From JAJISK01 sp046759185 (GTDB lineage Archaea > Thermoplasmatota > Thermoplasmata > RBG-16-68-12 > JAJISG01), in NCBI GenBank assembly GCA_046759185.1, contig JBHIBO010000001.1, positions 124,001-188,000 on the forward strand: a DNA stretch of 64,000 bases, written 5' to 3'. This document shows, piece after piece, positions 1-7,809 of this stretch. A program made the translations under genes and the position numbers. Numbering within the stretch: the stretch's first letter is position 1; each line of letters begins with the position of its first letter. The notes under the pieces were generated by a model that was not told the origin of the DNA, did no database searches, and was given only the letters and a program-made list of their open reading frames with translations.

Positions 1-833
1 TTCTCTTCGAGGCGCCGCAGCAATCGGGCCTGCAGGTCACTCAGCCGGATGCCCTTGCCCCCCGGCTCTGCCTCGAAGTCCACGGGATAGAACTTCTTGT
101 ACATCCCGTCCCGCTTGGCGGCCACGAAGCCTTGGACTTCGAGGGTCTTGAGGTGATGGGACAGGGTCCCATTGGCCACCTCCAAGGCGTCCCGGATTCT
201 GCTGTAGTGGGCGCCCGGGTTGGTTCGGATGAAGCCATAGATCTGGCCCCGCACGAAGTGCTCGAGCACCTCCTCCTTTCGCAGCCGGATGTAGAGGGGG
301 AATGTGAGAAACGTGAGGAGGCCGTAGCGGCCGACCTCCGTCGTTGCCAGGAATCCGAGGATCACGGAGGCGATGCCGAGGGAGATGAACTCCGCCCGGG
401 CGTAAATGGGGGGCGGCGGGAGACGAACGACTCGCACGGCCAACTCATCGTAGGTGACCGTGCCCTGGCCGATCACGGTGGCGCCGATGAGGACCCACGA
501 CGTCTCCTCGATCTTCCCCTGGAAGGTGAAGGAGGCCTTCCCGGCCATGTCGGTCCACACCGATGACGGCTCCACGCTCCCTGCGGAGGCCTCCAGCAGG
601 ACGAGGACCCCGGGGAGTGGCACGCCGTTCGGGGCGGTGACTTCGACCTCGACGGGAATGGACCGCCCCGTCTCAAGCAGGTCGAAATCCGATCGCAGGG
701 TCACGAGGACCTCGGCGGCATTCCCCACGTCGAGGGCGGCGGCGGGAGAACTCGCGGCCGCCGCGGGAGCGAGGAGAAGGAAGAGGGCAGGAACCGCGAG
801 GCCCAGCAGAAGCACCCGAGCAATGCTCACCAT
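1..833 (-). CDS. Membrane-tethered winged-helix regulator with Ig-like ectodomain (3' end outside window)
   Basis: Open frame read leftwards from ATG at 833 and still open at base 1, so the C-terminus is missing. The visible 277 residues have a signal-type hydrophobic N-terminus (about residues 4-27), a beta-rich ectodomain (about 35-135) resembling bacterial Ig-like domains (AxNGVPLPGVLV-type strand, DMAGKASFTF), a transmembrane segment near 145-178, and a cytoplasmic winged helix (about 188-250). The helix region reads HYSRIRDALEVANGTLSHHL, typical of archaeal ArsR/MarR-like wHTH proteins. The order suggests a one-component sensor that couples an outside signal to DNA binding; that role is inferred. 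A TATA-like box lies at 868-876 and a 17-bp palindrome at 884-900. The ligand is unknown. Confidence 0.75.
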   Translation of the reverse strand, partial: MVSIARVLLLGLAVPALFLLLAPAAAASSPAAALDVGNAAEVLVTLRSDFDLLETGRSIPVEVEVTAPNGVPLPGVLVLLEASAGSVEPSSVWTDMAGKASFTFQGKIEETSWVLIGATVIGQGTVTYDELAVRVVRLPPPPIYARAEFISLGIASVILGFLATTEVGRYGLLTFLTFPLYIRLRKEEVLEHFVRGQIYGFIRTNPGAHYSRIRDALEVANGTLSHHLKTLEVQGFVAAKRDGMYKKFYPVDFEAEPGGKGIRLSDLQARLLRRLEE

Positions 834-867
834 TCGGCGCCTTCCCCGCTCGACAAACCAGACGACG

Positions 868-876
868 CTATTTAAC
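868..876 (-). promoter_or_regulatory. TATA box of the wHTH regulator gene
   Basis: On the minus strand this reads GTTAAATAG. Its centre lies about 39 nt before the ATG at 833, which predicts a short leader of roughly 12-14 nt. It matches the TTTAAATA-type boxes seen before many genes of the window. Confidence 0.5.
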
Positions 877-883
877 TGCTAGG

Positions 884-900
884 ACCCTCCGCGGGAGGGT
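884..900. promoter_or_regulatory. 17-bp hyphenated palindrome upstream of the regulator promoter
   Basis: ACCCTCC-GCG-GGAGGGT is a perfect inverted repeat with 7-bp arms. It sits just upstream of the TATA box at 868-876, so it could be an operator or activator site for the membrane-tethered regulator gene. Binding is not shown. GC-rich palindromes also arise by chance in this genome. Confidence 0.3.
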
Positions 901-1037
901 GGGCACCCGCCTCACTTCATCGGAGTCCCGTCGGCGTTGCTGAGATCGGGAGGCCCCGAGACTGTGAACGCGGGCACCCGATGCGCCCCCTCCTCGGTCG
1001 GATCCCTGAGGCAAGGCGGAATCCAAGGGTGGCACGA

Positions 1038-1047
1038 GAGATAAATG
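1038..1047 (+). promoter_or_regulatory. TATA box of the TlpA-CcdA operon
   Basis: GAGATAAATG. An ATG inside this box (1045) is in frame with the thioredoxin gene, but a promoter placed here puts transcription start near 1068-1070. That favours the ATG at 1075 as the real, almost leaderless start. Confidence 0.45.
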
Positions 1048-1074
1048 GGGAGAGCCGGGTATAGCAAGTCCGAT

Positions 1075-1677
1075 ATGGCGCGGAGGAGGCGAAGCCGAGC
1101 GGAACCGAAGCCCAAGGTGGAGGGACCCTCCGGGCGGAGTGGCAGGAGGGGAACTCTCTTGACCGGCGGCATCCTGGCCGTTCTCCTCGCTGTGATCCTA
1201 ATCGTTGTCCTCAGCAGCCCGCTCGCCAGGCCGCCGTCCCCCGCCGAGCGAGTGGACATCGGCTTCACGTCGACCGAGGGGCTCCGCCTCACGACCTCTT
1301 CGGTGCCTTTCGCGGGAAAGGTCGTCGTGGTCGACCTGATGGCCGCTCTTTGCCCTCCGTGCAACGCCGAGATGCCGGAGCTGCTCGCGTTCCGGGCAGC
1401 CATTCGCGAGATGGATGTGGAGATTATCTCCCTGAGCATCTGGGCAGGCCAGCCTGGTTTCGGAGAGACCGTCGCGGACCTGGAAGCCTTCCAGGAACGC
1501 TGGGGTGCCGACTGGGTCTTTGGCGTGCCGGACGACACCCTCTTGCTGGTGCTTGATTATCAGGTACAGTTCCCGCCCTTCAAGATCCTCCTGGACCGGA
1601 ACGGAGACCAGGTGGGTACGATACCTGGGGAGACCACGAGCGGCGCCCTGCTCCAGGCCATCACCGAGGTCCTCTGA
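1075..1677 (+). CDS. TlpA/ResA-like membrane-anchored thiol-disulfide oxidoreductase
   Basis: About 200 residues. A basic N-terminus precedes one hydrophobic anchor (GGILAVLLAVILIVVL), followed by an extracytoplasmic thioredoxin fold. The redox motif is CPPC in LMAALCPPCNAEMPEL, and the cis-Pro region is present as QFPPFKILLDRNG. The family reduces or shuffles disulfides of exported proteins outside the membrane. The next gene encodes a CcdA-like electron transporter starting directly after this stop codon, the usual partner, so electrons probably pass from cytoplasmic thioredoxin through CcdA to this protein. I chose ATG 1075 because the upstream in-frame ATG at 1045 overlaps the TATA box. 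The client proteins are not identifiable from the window. Confidence 0.85.
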   Translation: MARRRRSRAEPKPKVEGPSGRSGRRGTLLTGGILAVLLAVILIVVLSSPLARPPSPAERVDIGFTSTEGLRLTTSSVPFAGKVVVVDLMAALCPPCNAEMPELLAFRAAIREMDVEIISLSIWAGQPGFGETVADLEAFQERWGADWVFGVPDDTLLLVLDYQVQFPPFKILLDRNGDQVGTIPGETTSGALLQAITEVL

Positions 1678-2352
1678 TTGGCGGACCCGGTCCTGCTGAG
1701 TTTCGCCTATGGGGCGGGGGTGATCTCTTTCTTCAGCCCCTGCGCCTTCCCCATGCTCCCCGCGTACGTCTCGTACTACCTCACAAGGGGCAACTCGGAA
1801 CGGGAGATGCCCCTCAGACAGGCCCTGCGTTTCGGCGGGCTGACCTTGCTGGGCATGCTCTCCGTCTTTGGAGGCCTCGGGGCCCTTCTCACCTTCATCG
1901 GGTCGCAGTTTCTCGCCCAGGCCATCCCGCTGTTCGGGTTGGGCATGGGTATCCTCCTCCTGCTCGTGGGGGGCCTCCTGCTGGTCACGGATCGGTTGAG
2001 TTTTTCAGTCCCCATCCGTGCACCGCACTTCGGAGGGTCCCTCTCCTTCTATCTGTACGGTGTCGCCTATGCCCTGGTCTCTCTCGGCTGCACCTTCCCC
2101 ATCTTCCTCCTCGTGGTGACGGGCGCCATTCTCACGCAGGGCCTTCTCCAGGGCGTCCTCGTCTTCCTGGTGTACTCCGTGGGGATGGGCACGGTGATGA
2201 TCTTCGTGTCCCTGGCCGTTTCCACGTCGAAGGAGTTCGTCGCGGAGAGCATGCGGCGGGTGGTTCCCTACGTGAAACCGGTCAGTGCAGTCGTCCTCCT
2301 GGCCGTGGGGGCCTACATGGCCTACTTCTACTACGATCTCTTCTTCGCATGA
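1678..2352 (+). CDS. ccdA: CcdA-like thiol-disulfide electron transport membrane protein
   Basis: About 224 residues with six hydrophobic segments. The characteristic first-helix motif is FFSPCAFPMLPAYVSYYL and the matching fourth-helix cysteine motif is SLGCTFPIFLLVV, so both conserved membrane cysteines are present. CcdA/DsbD-like proteins carry reducing equivalents across the membrane. The TTG start at 1678 immediately follows the stop of the TlpA-like gene, so the two are surely co-transcribed and probably translationally coupled. No heme-ligating cytochrome biogenesis genes are seen nearby, so a general role in disulfide reduction is as likely as cytochrome c maturation. Confidence 0.88.
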   Translation: MADPVLLSFAYGAGVISFFSPCAFPMLPAYVSYYLTRGNSEREMPLRQALRFGGLTLLGMLSVFGGLGALLTFIGSQFLAQAIPLFGLGMGILLLLVGGLLLVTDRLSFSVPIRAPHFGGSLSFYLYGVAYALVSLGCTFPIFLLVVTGAILTQGLLQGVLVFLVYSVGMGTVMIFVSLAVSTSKEFVAESMRRVVPYVKPVSAVVLLAVGAYMAYFYYDLFFA

Positions 2353-2655
2353 GATGGCTCTGGGAGTCCCCCGTACGGGGTCGGGTGCCCAGAGGCCCTG
2401 TTGCCCCGCTCCCCCGCTCCCCCGAGCCAGGACCCGGGAGCCCCGTCCAGGGGAAAGGTGACCACGCGGGGTGGCCTCCGGGAGCCCCGATGCCCGAGTT
2501 CGCCGGGGTCCTGGCGGCGCCGAGGATTCTTCACGCGGTCGATGCGACCATCGGGCCCTGGGCCTTAGGCTGGCTGCGGGGCCCGACGGGCGCTTTCTTG
2601 GAGCTGCTTTGACTCCCTCGTTCCCGGACGACCCGCGTTCGGTCTCCAACCGGGT
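2353..2655. other. GC-rich intergenic region between convergent genes; no gene recognised
   Basis: About 300 bases between the 3' ends of ccdA and a small membrane-protein gene. The sequence is very GC-rich and full of short self-complementary stretches, including a perfect CCCCGTACGGGG palindrome at 2369-2380 just after the ccdA stop that could form a terminator hairpin. I find no credible reading frame. I compared it with the conserved motifs of RNase P RNA and SRP RNA and found no match. It may hold an unknown structured RNA or only terminators. Confidence 0.4.
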
Positions 2656-2922
2656 CTAGTCCCGCGGACGGAGGAGGGAGGAGAAGATCGTGACAATCCT
2701 CCTCCCCGCAAGGCTGTCCCTCCTCCAGAGCAGGACGTATCCCAGGACCTCAAGGGTCACCACAGAGACGAGCAGAAGGCTCCAGAGGAAGAGGGTCAGG
2801 GGTGCAACGGGACTCGGCTGGACTCTGAGGACTTCCCCTACGGGGAATACCAGGATAGCCAAGCTGAGGATGACATAGAAATACCGCGCGTAATCCCGTA
2901 GGAGCCACTCCTTCCAGCTCAA
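2656..2922 (-). CDS. Small two-helix membrane protein at the end of the peptide-transport operon
   Basis: About 88 residues, start ATG at 2922, only 9 nt after the stop of the oligopeptide ATPase gene, so it is probably the last gene of that operon. It has an amphipathic N-terminus (MSWKEWLLRDYARYFY), a first hydrophobic segment (VILSLAILVFPVGEVL), a second one (LTLFLWSLLLVSVVTLEVLGYVLL) and a basic cytoplasmic-type tail. No family is recognised. Its position suggests an accessory role in the transporter, but it may simply be a conserved neighbour. Coding is supported by spacing and by the coherent hydrophobic pattern. Confidence 0.65.
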   Translation of the reverse strand: MSWKEWLLRDYARYFYVILSLAILVFPVGEVLRVQPSPVAPLTLFLWSLLLVSVVTLEVLGYVLLWRRDSLAGRRIVTIFSSLLRPRD

Positions 2923-2931
2923 CTCTCCACC

Positions 2932-4419
2932 TCAGTACAGGAGGCAAGCCACGGTATGGTCTTCTGCTACCTCCTTCAACTCGGGTTCCCTCGCCTCCGG
3001 GAACTCGACCACGAGGTCATCCCCTTCCAACGTGCTTCCCTCCATGGCCTGGAACAGGGGATTTTCCCCCCTCTCCCGTTCCCTCAGGGCGTCCAGTTTC
3101 CGCTTTATCTCCACGCCCTGTTCAGGGCTGTCCACCCGTATCCTTGCGCGGAAGCCTTCCACCTCCACATCCTCGAAGGCCTGGACCAGGGGGTCCTCCG
3201 GATCCTGCGGTTTCAACTCGGTGTCGACGTACCTCACCAGGTCCCAAGCCTCCCACCCACAGGCCTCAAAGGCCTTGGGACATCGAGGGTGGAACCTGCA
3301 GCCGAGGGGCGGGGCGGCCGGACTTGGCACCTCCCCCTTGACATCCACCAGATCCTTTCGCGCGTCTGGGTCCGGGACCGGGAGGGCCTCGAGCAAAGAC
3401 AGGGTGTAGGGGTGTAAGGGGTTCTCGAAGATCTCCTTCTTGGAGGCCACCTCAACCAGCTTTCCCACATACATAACCCCGACCCGGTCCGCCATGTGGC
3501 GGACGACGCTCAAGTTATGTGAGATGAAGAGATAGGTGAGGCCCAAGTCCCTCTGCAGGTCCTTGAGGAGGTTTAGAATCTGGGCCTGGACCGAAACGTC
3601 CAGGGCAGATGTGGGCTCGTCCAAGACCAGGAACTCGGGGTTGAGGGCCAGGGCCCTGGCGATGGCGATTCTCTGTCTCTGACCCCCGCTGAACTCATGG
3701 GGATACCGGAAGAGATGTTCGGGATTGAGCCCCACCTGCTCCAGGAGGGCAGTCACCTTATCGAGGGTCTCTGGACCTTTCGTTAAGCCGTGAATGACGA
3801 GGGGTTCGCCCACGATGTCTTTGACGAGAAAACGTGGGTCGAGGGAGGCTACGGGGTCTTGAAAGATGATCTGCATCCGCTTCCGTAGCCTCCGCACCTT
3901 CCTCTTCCGGAAGGTGGAGAGGTCGTACCTCCTTCTCAGCTTCAGCAGCTCCTGGCGGTAGGGGCCTTCGCCGTCTCCGCCATCCAACTCCTCGATCCTC
4001 CTCATATCCTCCGGAAAGCGGGCGATAATCTCGTCCCTCAGCTGTTGGGGGTTCAAGGGATTGGCGGCGTCGATGCCATACTGTCCGCAAAGCTGCCCCA
4101 GCTCTGTCTGGGCCGCCCGCGCCATCCTGCCATCCTGAAGTTGGACTCTCCGGGCGAGGTCCATCATTCGCGCCCCATCCCCTAGGGTTGTGTTGTAATA
4201 CACGTGTCCATCCGTGATGTCGATGAGTTTCAGGAGGCAGCGTCCTGTGGTCGTCTTCCCGCAACCTGACTCCCCCACCAGGCTGAAAGTCTCACCCCTC
4301 CGAATCGAGAAGGAGATGCCATCGACGGCCTTGACCCATCCCACGGGCCTCTTGAGGATGCCTCCCAGGATAGGAAAGTGCTTGGTAAGTCCTGTCGCCG
4401 ACACATGGACATCATCCAC
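2932..4419 (-). CDS. Oligopeptide/dipeptide ABC transporter ATP-binding protein, OppF/DppF type
   Basis: 495 residues, longer than the usual 320-330. It contains Walker A GESGCGKT (49-56), Q-loop at FQD (about 187), signature SGGQ (244-247), Walker B LVLDEP (264-269) and H-loop His301. The C-terminal oligopeptide-transporter domain has the FHPRCP cysteine motif. About 100 extra, mostly charged, helical residues lie between Walker A and the Q-loop (about 72-178), and a further extension follows the cysteine motif (about 385-485). It should power import of peptides with the other ATPase and the two permeases upstream. Its start overlaps the preceding gene by 8 nt, indicating translational coupling. 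The inserted helical region has no known role. Confidence 0.92.
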   Translation of the reverse strand: MDDVHVSATGLTKHFPILGGILKRPVGWVKAVDGISFSIRRGETFSLVGESGCGKTTTGRCLLKLIDITDGHVYYNTTLGDGARMMDLARRVQLQDGRMARAAQTELGQLCGQYGIDAANPLNPQQLRDEIIARFPEDMRRIEELDGGDGEGPYRQELLKLRRRYDLSTFRKRKVRRLRKRMQIIFQDPVASLDPRFLVKDIVGEPLVIHGLTKGPETLDKVTALLEQVGLNPEHLFRYPHEFSGGQRQRIAIARALALNPEFLVLDEPTSALDVSVQAQILNLLKDLQRDLGLTYLFISHNLSVVRHMADRVGVMYVGKLVEVASKKEIFENPLHPYTLSLLEALPVPDPDARKDLVDVKGEVPSPAAPPLGCRFHPRCPKAFEACGWEAWDLVRYVDTELKPQDPEDPLVQAFEDVEVEGFRARIRVDSPEQGVEIKRKLDALRERERGENPLFQAMEGSTLEGDDLVVEFPEAREPELKEVAEDHTVACLLY

Positions 4420-5797
4420 GGCGACTCCCCCACCGGTCCCCCTCGGGACCGTAGATGTGACAAGCGACGAGGTGACCCTCCCCCTGTTCGAAGAGAGACG
4501 GCTTGACCTCCGTACAGTATTCTTTGGCGTAAGGGCATCGGGGATGGAATCGGCACCCAGATGGGGGATGGATCAGGTTGGGGACGGTCCCAGGTATCTC
4601 CTCCAACCGCAGAAGGTCCTCGTCCGAACGAGGAATCGCCTTCATCAACCCTTCGGTGTAGGGGTGCAGGGGACTCTTGAAGATCTCCCTCACGCCCCCG
4701 ACCTCGGCGACGGTGCCTGCGTACATGACAGAAACGCGGTCGCAGACCTGAGCTATGACCGCCAGGTCGTGCGTAATGAAGATGATCGAGGATTCCGATT
4801 CCGATCTTAGATCCTGCATCAGCTTCAGGATCTGAGCCTGAATGGTCACGTCCAGCGCCGTGGTGGGTTCGTCGGCGATCAGGATATCCGGTTCGCAGGC
4901 CAACGCTATGGCTATCAAGACTCGCTGTTGCATCCCACCGCTTAGCTCGAAGGGATACGCTTGAGCGATTTTCTCGGGCGTGGGAACCCGGACCTGGTGG
5001 AGGATCTCGATCGCCTTCTTGTCTGCTTCATCCTTCAGCCACCGCTCGTACCTCCGAACGAGGGGCAACCTGGAAAGGAATCTGAGATACCGCGAATTCG
5101 GGTTCCTAAGCATTCGCCGATATAGCCTCCGGTGCAGCCTGTAGACGATGGCCCTTGCAGATGATATTCCTCCATTCTCTGTCAGGGAACCTATCTTCCG
5201 GTCCAAAGTCGTGAGGGCGTCGCCGGCAAGCATAACCCTCCGATGTAAGAGAAAGGACTCGGCGATCTGCTTACCTGCCCTATAGACGGGGTTCAGAGCA
5301 CTCATAGGTTCCTGGAATATCATCGATATCCGGTTGCCACGAATCGCTCGCAGATCCCTTTCCTTGAGCCTGAGGAGGTCCACGTACTTCTTCCCGGAAC
5401 CGAGGCAGCTGGAACACTTCCCACTCCCCTTGCATGAGGCACAGACACCCTCGGTCCCTCGCTCACGGCCAAGCCCCTGGCAGTCGACGCATCCGCCCGC
5501 GCCTTCGCAGGAAGGGCACTGTGAGACCTTTCCGGTGGTTTCGCAGTGTGAGCAGCCTTCCCCCTCACAGAAGGAACATGTCTCTTCTGTCAAGAGCAGG
5601 GCCCTGCCCCCTTCAATCTTCCCGGGCGGGGTTGGAATCAACTTGAGGATGGATTGGACCGTCACGCTCTTTCCGCACCCCGTCTCCCCCACGATGCCGA
5701 GGGTCTCCCCCTTCCTCAGGTCCAGCTTGATGCCATCGAGGGCCTTCACGACACCGTCGTAGGTGTGGAAGTCGACCGCCAGGTCCTCGAGTCTCAG
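4412..5797 (-). CDS. Oligopeptide/dipeptide ABC transporter ATP-binding protein, OppD/DppD type, with Cys-rich insert
   Basis: About 461 residues if started at CTG 5797, or 445 from GTG 5749. Counted from the GTG, Walker A is GETGCGKS (21-28), Q-loop FQEP (145-148), signature LSGGMQQR (269-276), Walker B ILIADEP and H-loop His327; the C-terminal FHPRCP motif is present. Six CxxC pairs (residues 58-115) are inserted between Walker A and the Q-loop, several followed by Gly-rich turns as in the DnaJ zinc finger. A second insert of about 75 residues follows the Q-loop. The family's N-terminal strand is encoded upstream of GTG 5749 in the same frame, preceded by GGAGG and a CTG, with a stop codon just before, so initiation probably uses CTG. 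Confidence 0.9.
   Translation of the reverse strand: MRLEDLAVDFHTYDGVVKALDGIKLDLRKGETLGIVGETGCGKSVTVQSILKLIPTPPGKIEGGRALLLTEETCSFCEGEGCSHCETTGKVSQCPSCEGAGGCVDCQGLGRERGTEGVCASCKGSGKCSSCLGSGKKYVDLLRLKERDLRAIRGNRISMIFQEPMSALNPVYRAGKQIAESFLLHRRVMLAGDALTTLDRKIGSLTENGGISSARAIVYRLHRRLYRRMLRNPNSRYLRFLSRLPLVRRYERWLKDEADKKAIEILHQVRVPTPEKIAQAYPFELSGGMQQRVLIAIALACEPDILIADEPTTALDVTIQAQILKLMQDLRSESESSIIFITHDLAVIAQVCDRVSVMYAGTVAEVGGVREIFKSPLHPYTEGLMKAIPRSDEDLLRLEEIPGTVPNLIHPPSGCRFHPRCPYAKEYCTEVKPSLFEQGEGHLVACHIYGPEGDRWGSRRG
5405..5578 (-). other. Region encoding a six-CxxC, DnaJ-like insertion in the OppD ATPase
   Basis: The encoded stretch contains CSFC, CSHC, CPSC, CVDC, CASC and CSSC, with glycine-rich spacers such as CEGEG, CEGAG and CKGSG. 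This resembles the CxxCxGxG repeats of the DnaJ cysteine-rich domain. Twelve cysteines could bind three Zn ions or iron-sulfur clusters. It lies in the nucleotide-binding domain, in the stretch between Walker A and the Q-loop. Metal binding is inferred. Confidence 0.8.
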
Positions 5798-5812
5798 ATG
5801 AACCTCCGTGAT

Positions 5813-6772
5813 CTATCCCCTCCTGACTTTGGGGTCGATGATGTCCCTAAACGCGTCCCCCAAGAGGTTCCAGCCCAGGACAAACAGGAAGATGAAAATT
5901 CCCGGTATCATGACCGTGAACCAGAAAGCAAAGGGATCGCCGGGAATGCCCGTTATCCAGTTTCGTGCGATGCTTATCATTCCTCCCCAGTCTGCATAGT
6001 TGATTCCAGCGCCAAGGCCCAGGAAGCTCAAGGCAGCGGCGACCAACACGACTGAGCCTATGTCCAAGGAAGCGAGGATGAGGAGAGGGTAGATCGCGTT
6101 CGGAATGATGTGCTTGAACATTACCCTGGAGTCCCGGGCACCGACCGCCTTGGCGGCCTCTACGAAGCTCTCCTCCCTGACCGCGAGGGTGTCCCCCCGT
6201 ATGACCCTGACATAGGATGGCCACCAGACCAATGCGACGGCAATCATGACGTTGTCCAGCCCCGTTCCCAGAACCGTGACGATCGCCAGGGCCAATATCA
6301 GCGCAGGAAATGCCAGGAAGATGTCGACAATTCGCATGATGACCTCGTCGATGACTCCTCCGTAATACCCCGCGACGACCCCCAGGACTATCCCGACGGC
6401 GAGTGCTATGCCTACTACAAACAGGCCGATCCGGAAAGCAGTCCTGGTCCCCATCATCATTCCATAGAAGATGTCGTATTGGCCCTGGGTAGTCCCCCAG
6501 GGGTGCTCCGAGCTCGGTGGCTGGGGCGTCTGTTCGAATGAATCCCTAGGAATGATGTAGGGGTCGTCGCCCGGCTCGGGGACGAGATGGGGCACTACCA
6601 CCTCAATCAGGTAAGGCGCAAGGATCGCCAGGACGACGAAGAAGAGGATCAGGGCGAGGCCCGCGATGGAGAGGGGGTTCTGCCTTATTTTGTGGAGAGT
6701 GAATCTGAGTTCCTTCGTTCTGGGACCCAAGGCCCTTTTGATGGCCTGCCATCTCGTCGTCCTCCCTAACAT
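5813..6772 (-). CDS. Oligopeptide/dipeptide ABC transporter permease, OppC/DppC type
   Basis: 319 residues. A cytoplasmic N-terminus leads into a first membrane helix (LSIAGLALILFFVVLAILAP), then an extracytoplasmic loop containing HPWGTTQGQYD as in DppC proteins, and a block of five further helices. The EAA loop facing the ATPase is present as EAAKAVGARDSRVMFKHIIPNA. It forms the heterodimeric channel with the OppB-type permease, whose gene ends 2 nt before this start. The gene is followed by the OppD-type ATPase gene within about 16 nt. Substrate specificity (di-/oligopeptides or nickel) cannot be told from the permease alone, but the whole set fits peptide uptake. Confidence 0.93.
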   Translation of the reverse strand: MLGRTTRWQAIKRALGPRTKELRFTLHKIRQNPLSIAGLALILFFVVLAILAPYLIEVVVPHLVPEPGDDPYIIPRDSFEQTPQPPSSEHPWGTTQGQYDIFYGMMMGTRTAFRIGLFVVGIALAVGIVLGVVAGYYGGVIDEVIMRIVDIFLAFPALILALAIVTVLGTGLDNVMIAVALVWWPSYVRVIRGDTLAVREESFVEAAKAVGARDSRVMFKHIIPNAIYPLLILASLDIGSVVLVAAALSFLGLGAGINYADWGGMISIARNWITGIPGDPFAFWFTVMIPGIFIFLFVLGWNLLGDAFRDIIDPKVRRG

Positions 6773-6774
6773 CG

Positions 6775-7809
6775 CTACTCCAGCCTAATCCTGGGATCGA
6801 TGTAGGCGTAGAGCACATCGACGACGAGGTTAGCCAGGACCAGGAGCACGGCGTTGAACAGCGTGAAACCCAATACCGCGGCGACGTCGACGTTGATGGC
6901 CGCATCCGCAGCGAACTTGCCGATGCCGTGGATGGCAAAGACGGTCTCCGTGATCACGACACCGTTGAGCAGACCGGCAAAGACAAAGCCTGAAACAGTC
7001 GCAACGGGGATGAGGGCATTTCTCCTGGCGTGTCTCTTGACAATGACTCGATCTGAAGCCCCCTTTGCCTTGGCCAACTTAAGGTAGTCCTTGCTCAGGA
7101 CCTCAATCATGCTTGACCGCATGATGCGCACAATGATGGCCCAACTGACGAAGGCAAGCGTAAAAACCGGGAGGATCAGATGTTCGAAGGAGTCGACGAA
7201 TACCGTCCAGTTGAGGTTAAGTATGGCGTCGATCGAGTTCAATTTCGTGTACCTGACAAACTCACCACCCTCGACGATCTGGCGGACGTTCTCATCGAGC
7301 CTACCCGGTCCAAAAATCCCATATCCTCCGTAGAAGAACATGAGGATCATGAGGCCGAGCCAGAAGGTCGGAAGGGACCAGCCTGCAATGGACATCGTCC
7401 TGGTGGCGTGATCGGCTGGCCTGTCCTTCTTCACCGCAGAGAGGGTGCCCAGCCAGATTCCGCCGAAGATGATGACAAGTGACGCGTAGATGGCGAGCTC
7501 GGCGGTGGCCGGGAATCTCCTGAGCAACGCCTCCGCCACCCTCTCGCCGTCTGCTGTGGTTCCGAGATTTCCGCCAAGAAGACCGCCCAGCCAGATGCCG
7601 TATTGAACCCATATGGGGTCGTTGAGATGATATTTCTCGATCGTCTTCTCAATGTTCTCCGGCTTCAGATCCTGCGGATTTGTTACGTAGGCGCCAAGTC
7701 GCGAACCCAATGGGAGGAACGATAGGACAGTGAAGATGAGCAGGGTGATTCCCAGAATGACCGGCACCAACAGAAGGAGCCTTCGGATGACGTACGTCCT
7801 CAGATTCAT
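6775..7809 (-). CDS. Oligopeptide/dipeptide ABC transporter permease, OppB/DppB type
   Basis: 344 residues, first gene of the importer operon. The N-terminal helix has the family pattern (YVIRRLLLLVPVILGITLLIF). The EAA-loop is present as YLKLAKAKGASDRVIVKRHARRNA, and the C-terminus contains ETVFAIHGIGKFAADA, a close match to the family's ETVFxxPGLG motif. Six transmembrane helices are expected. The start ATG at 7809 has a GAGG-type Shine-Dalgarno a few bases upstream. It pairs with the OppC-type permease. The binding-protein gene is divergent from it on the other side of a 488-bp region. Confidence 0.93.
   Translation of the reverse strand: MNLRTYVIRRLLLLVPVILGITLLIFTVLSFLPLGSRLGAYVTNPQDLKPENIEKTIEKYHLNDPIWVQYGIWLGGLLGGNLGTTADGERVAEALLRRFPATAELAIYASLVIIFGGIWLGTLSAVKKDRPADHATRTMSIAGWSLPTFWLGLMILMFFYGGYGIFGPGRLDENVRQIVEGGEFVRYTKLNSIDAILNLNWTVFVDSFEHLILPVFTLAFVSWAIIVRIMRSSMIEVLSKDYLKLAKAKGASDRVIVKRHARRNALIPVATVSGFVFAGLLNGVVITETVFAIHGIGKFAADAAINVDVAAVLGFTLFNAVLLVLANLVVDVLYAYIDPRIRLE

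Noticed and set aside
2353..2655. RNase P RNA in the GC-rich gap
   Set aside because: Conserved P4 motifs (GAGGAAAGUCC and ACAGAA types) are not present on either strand.
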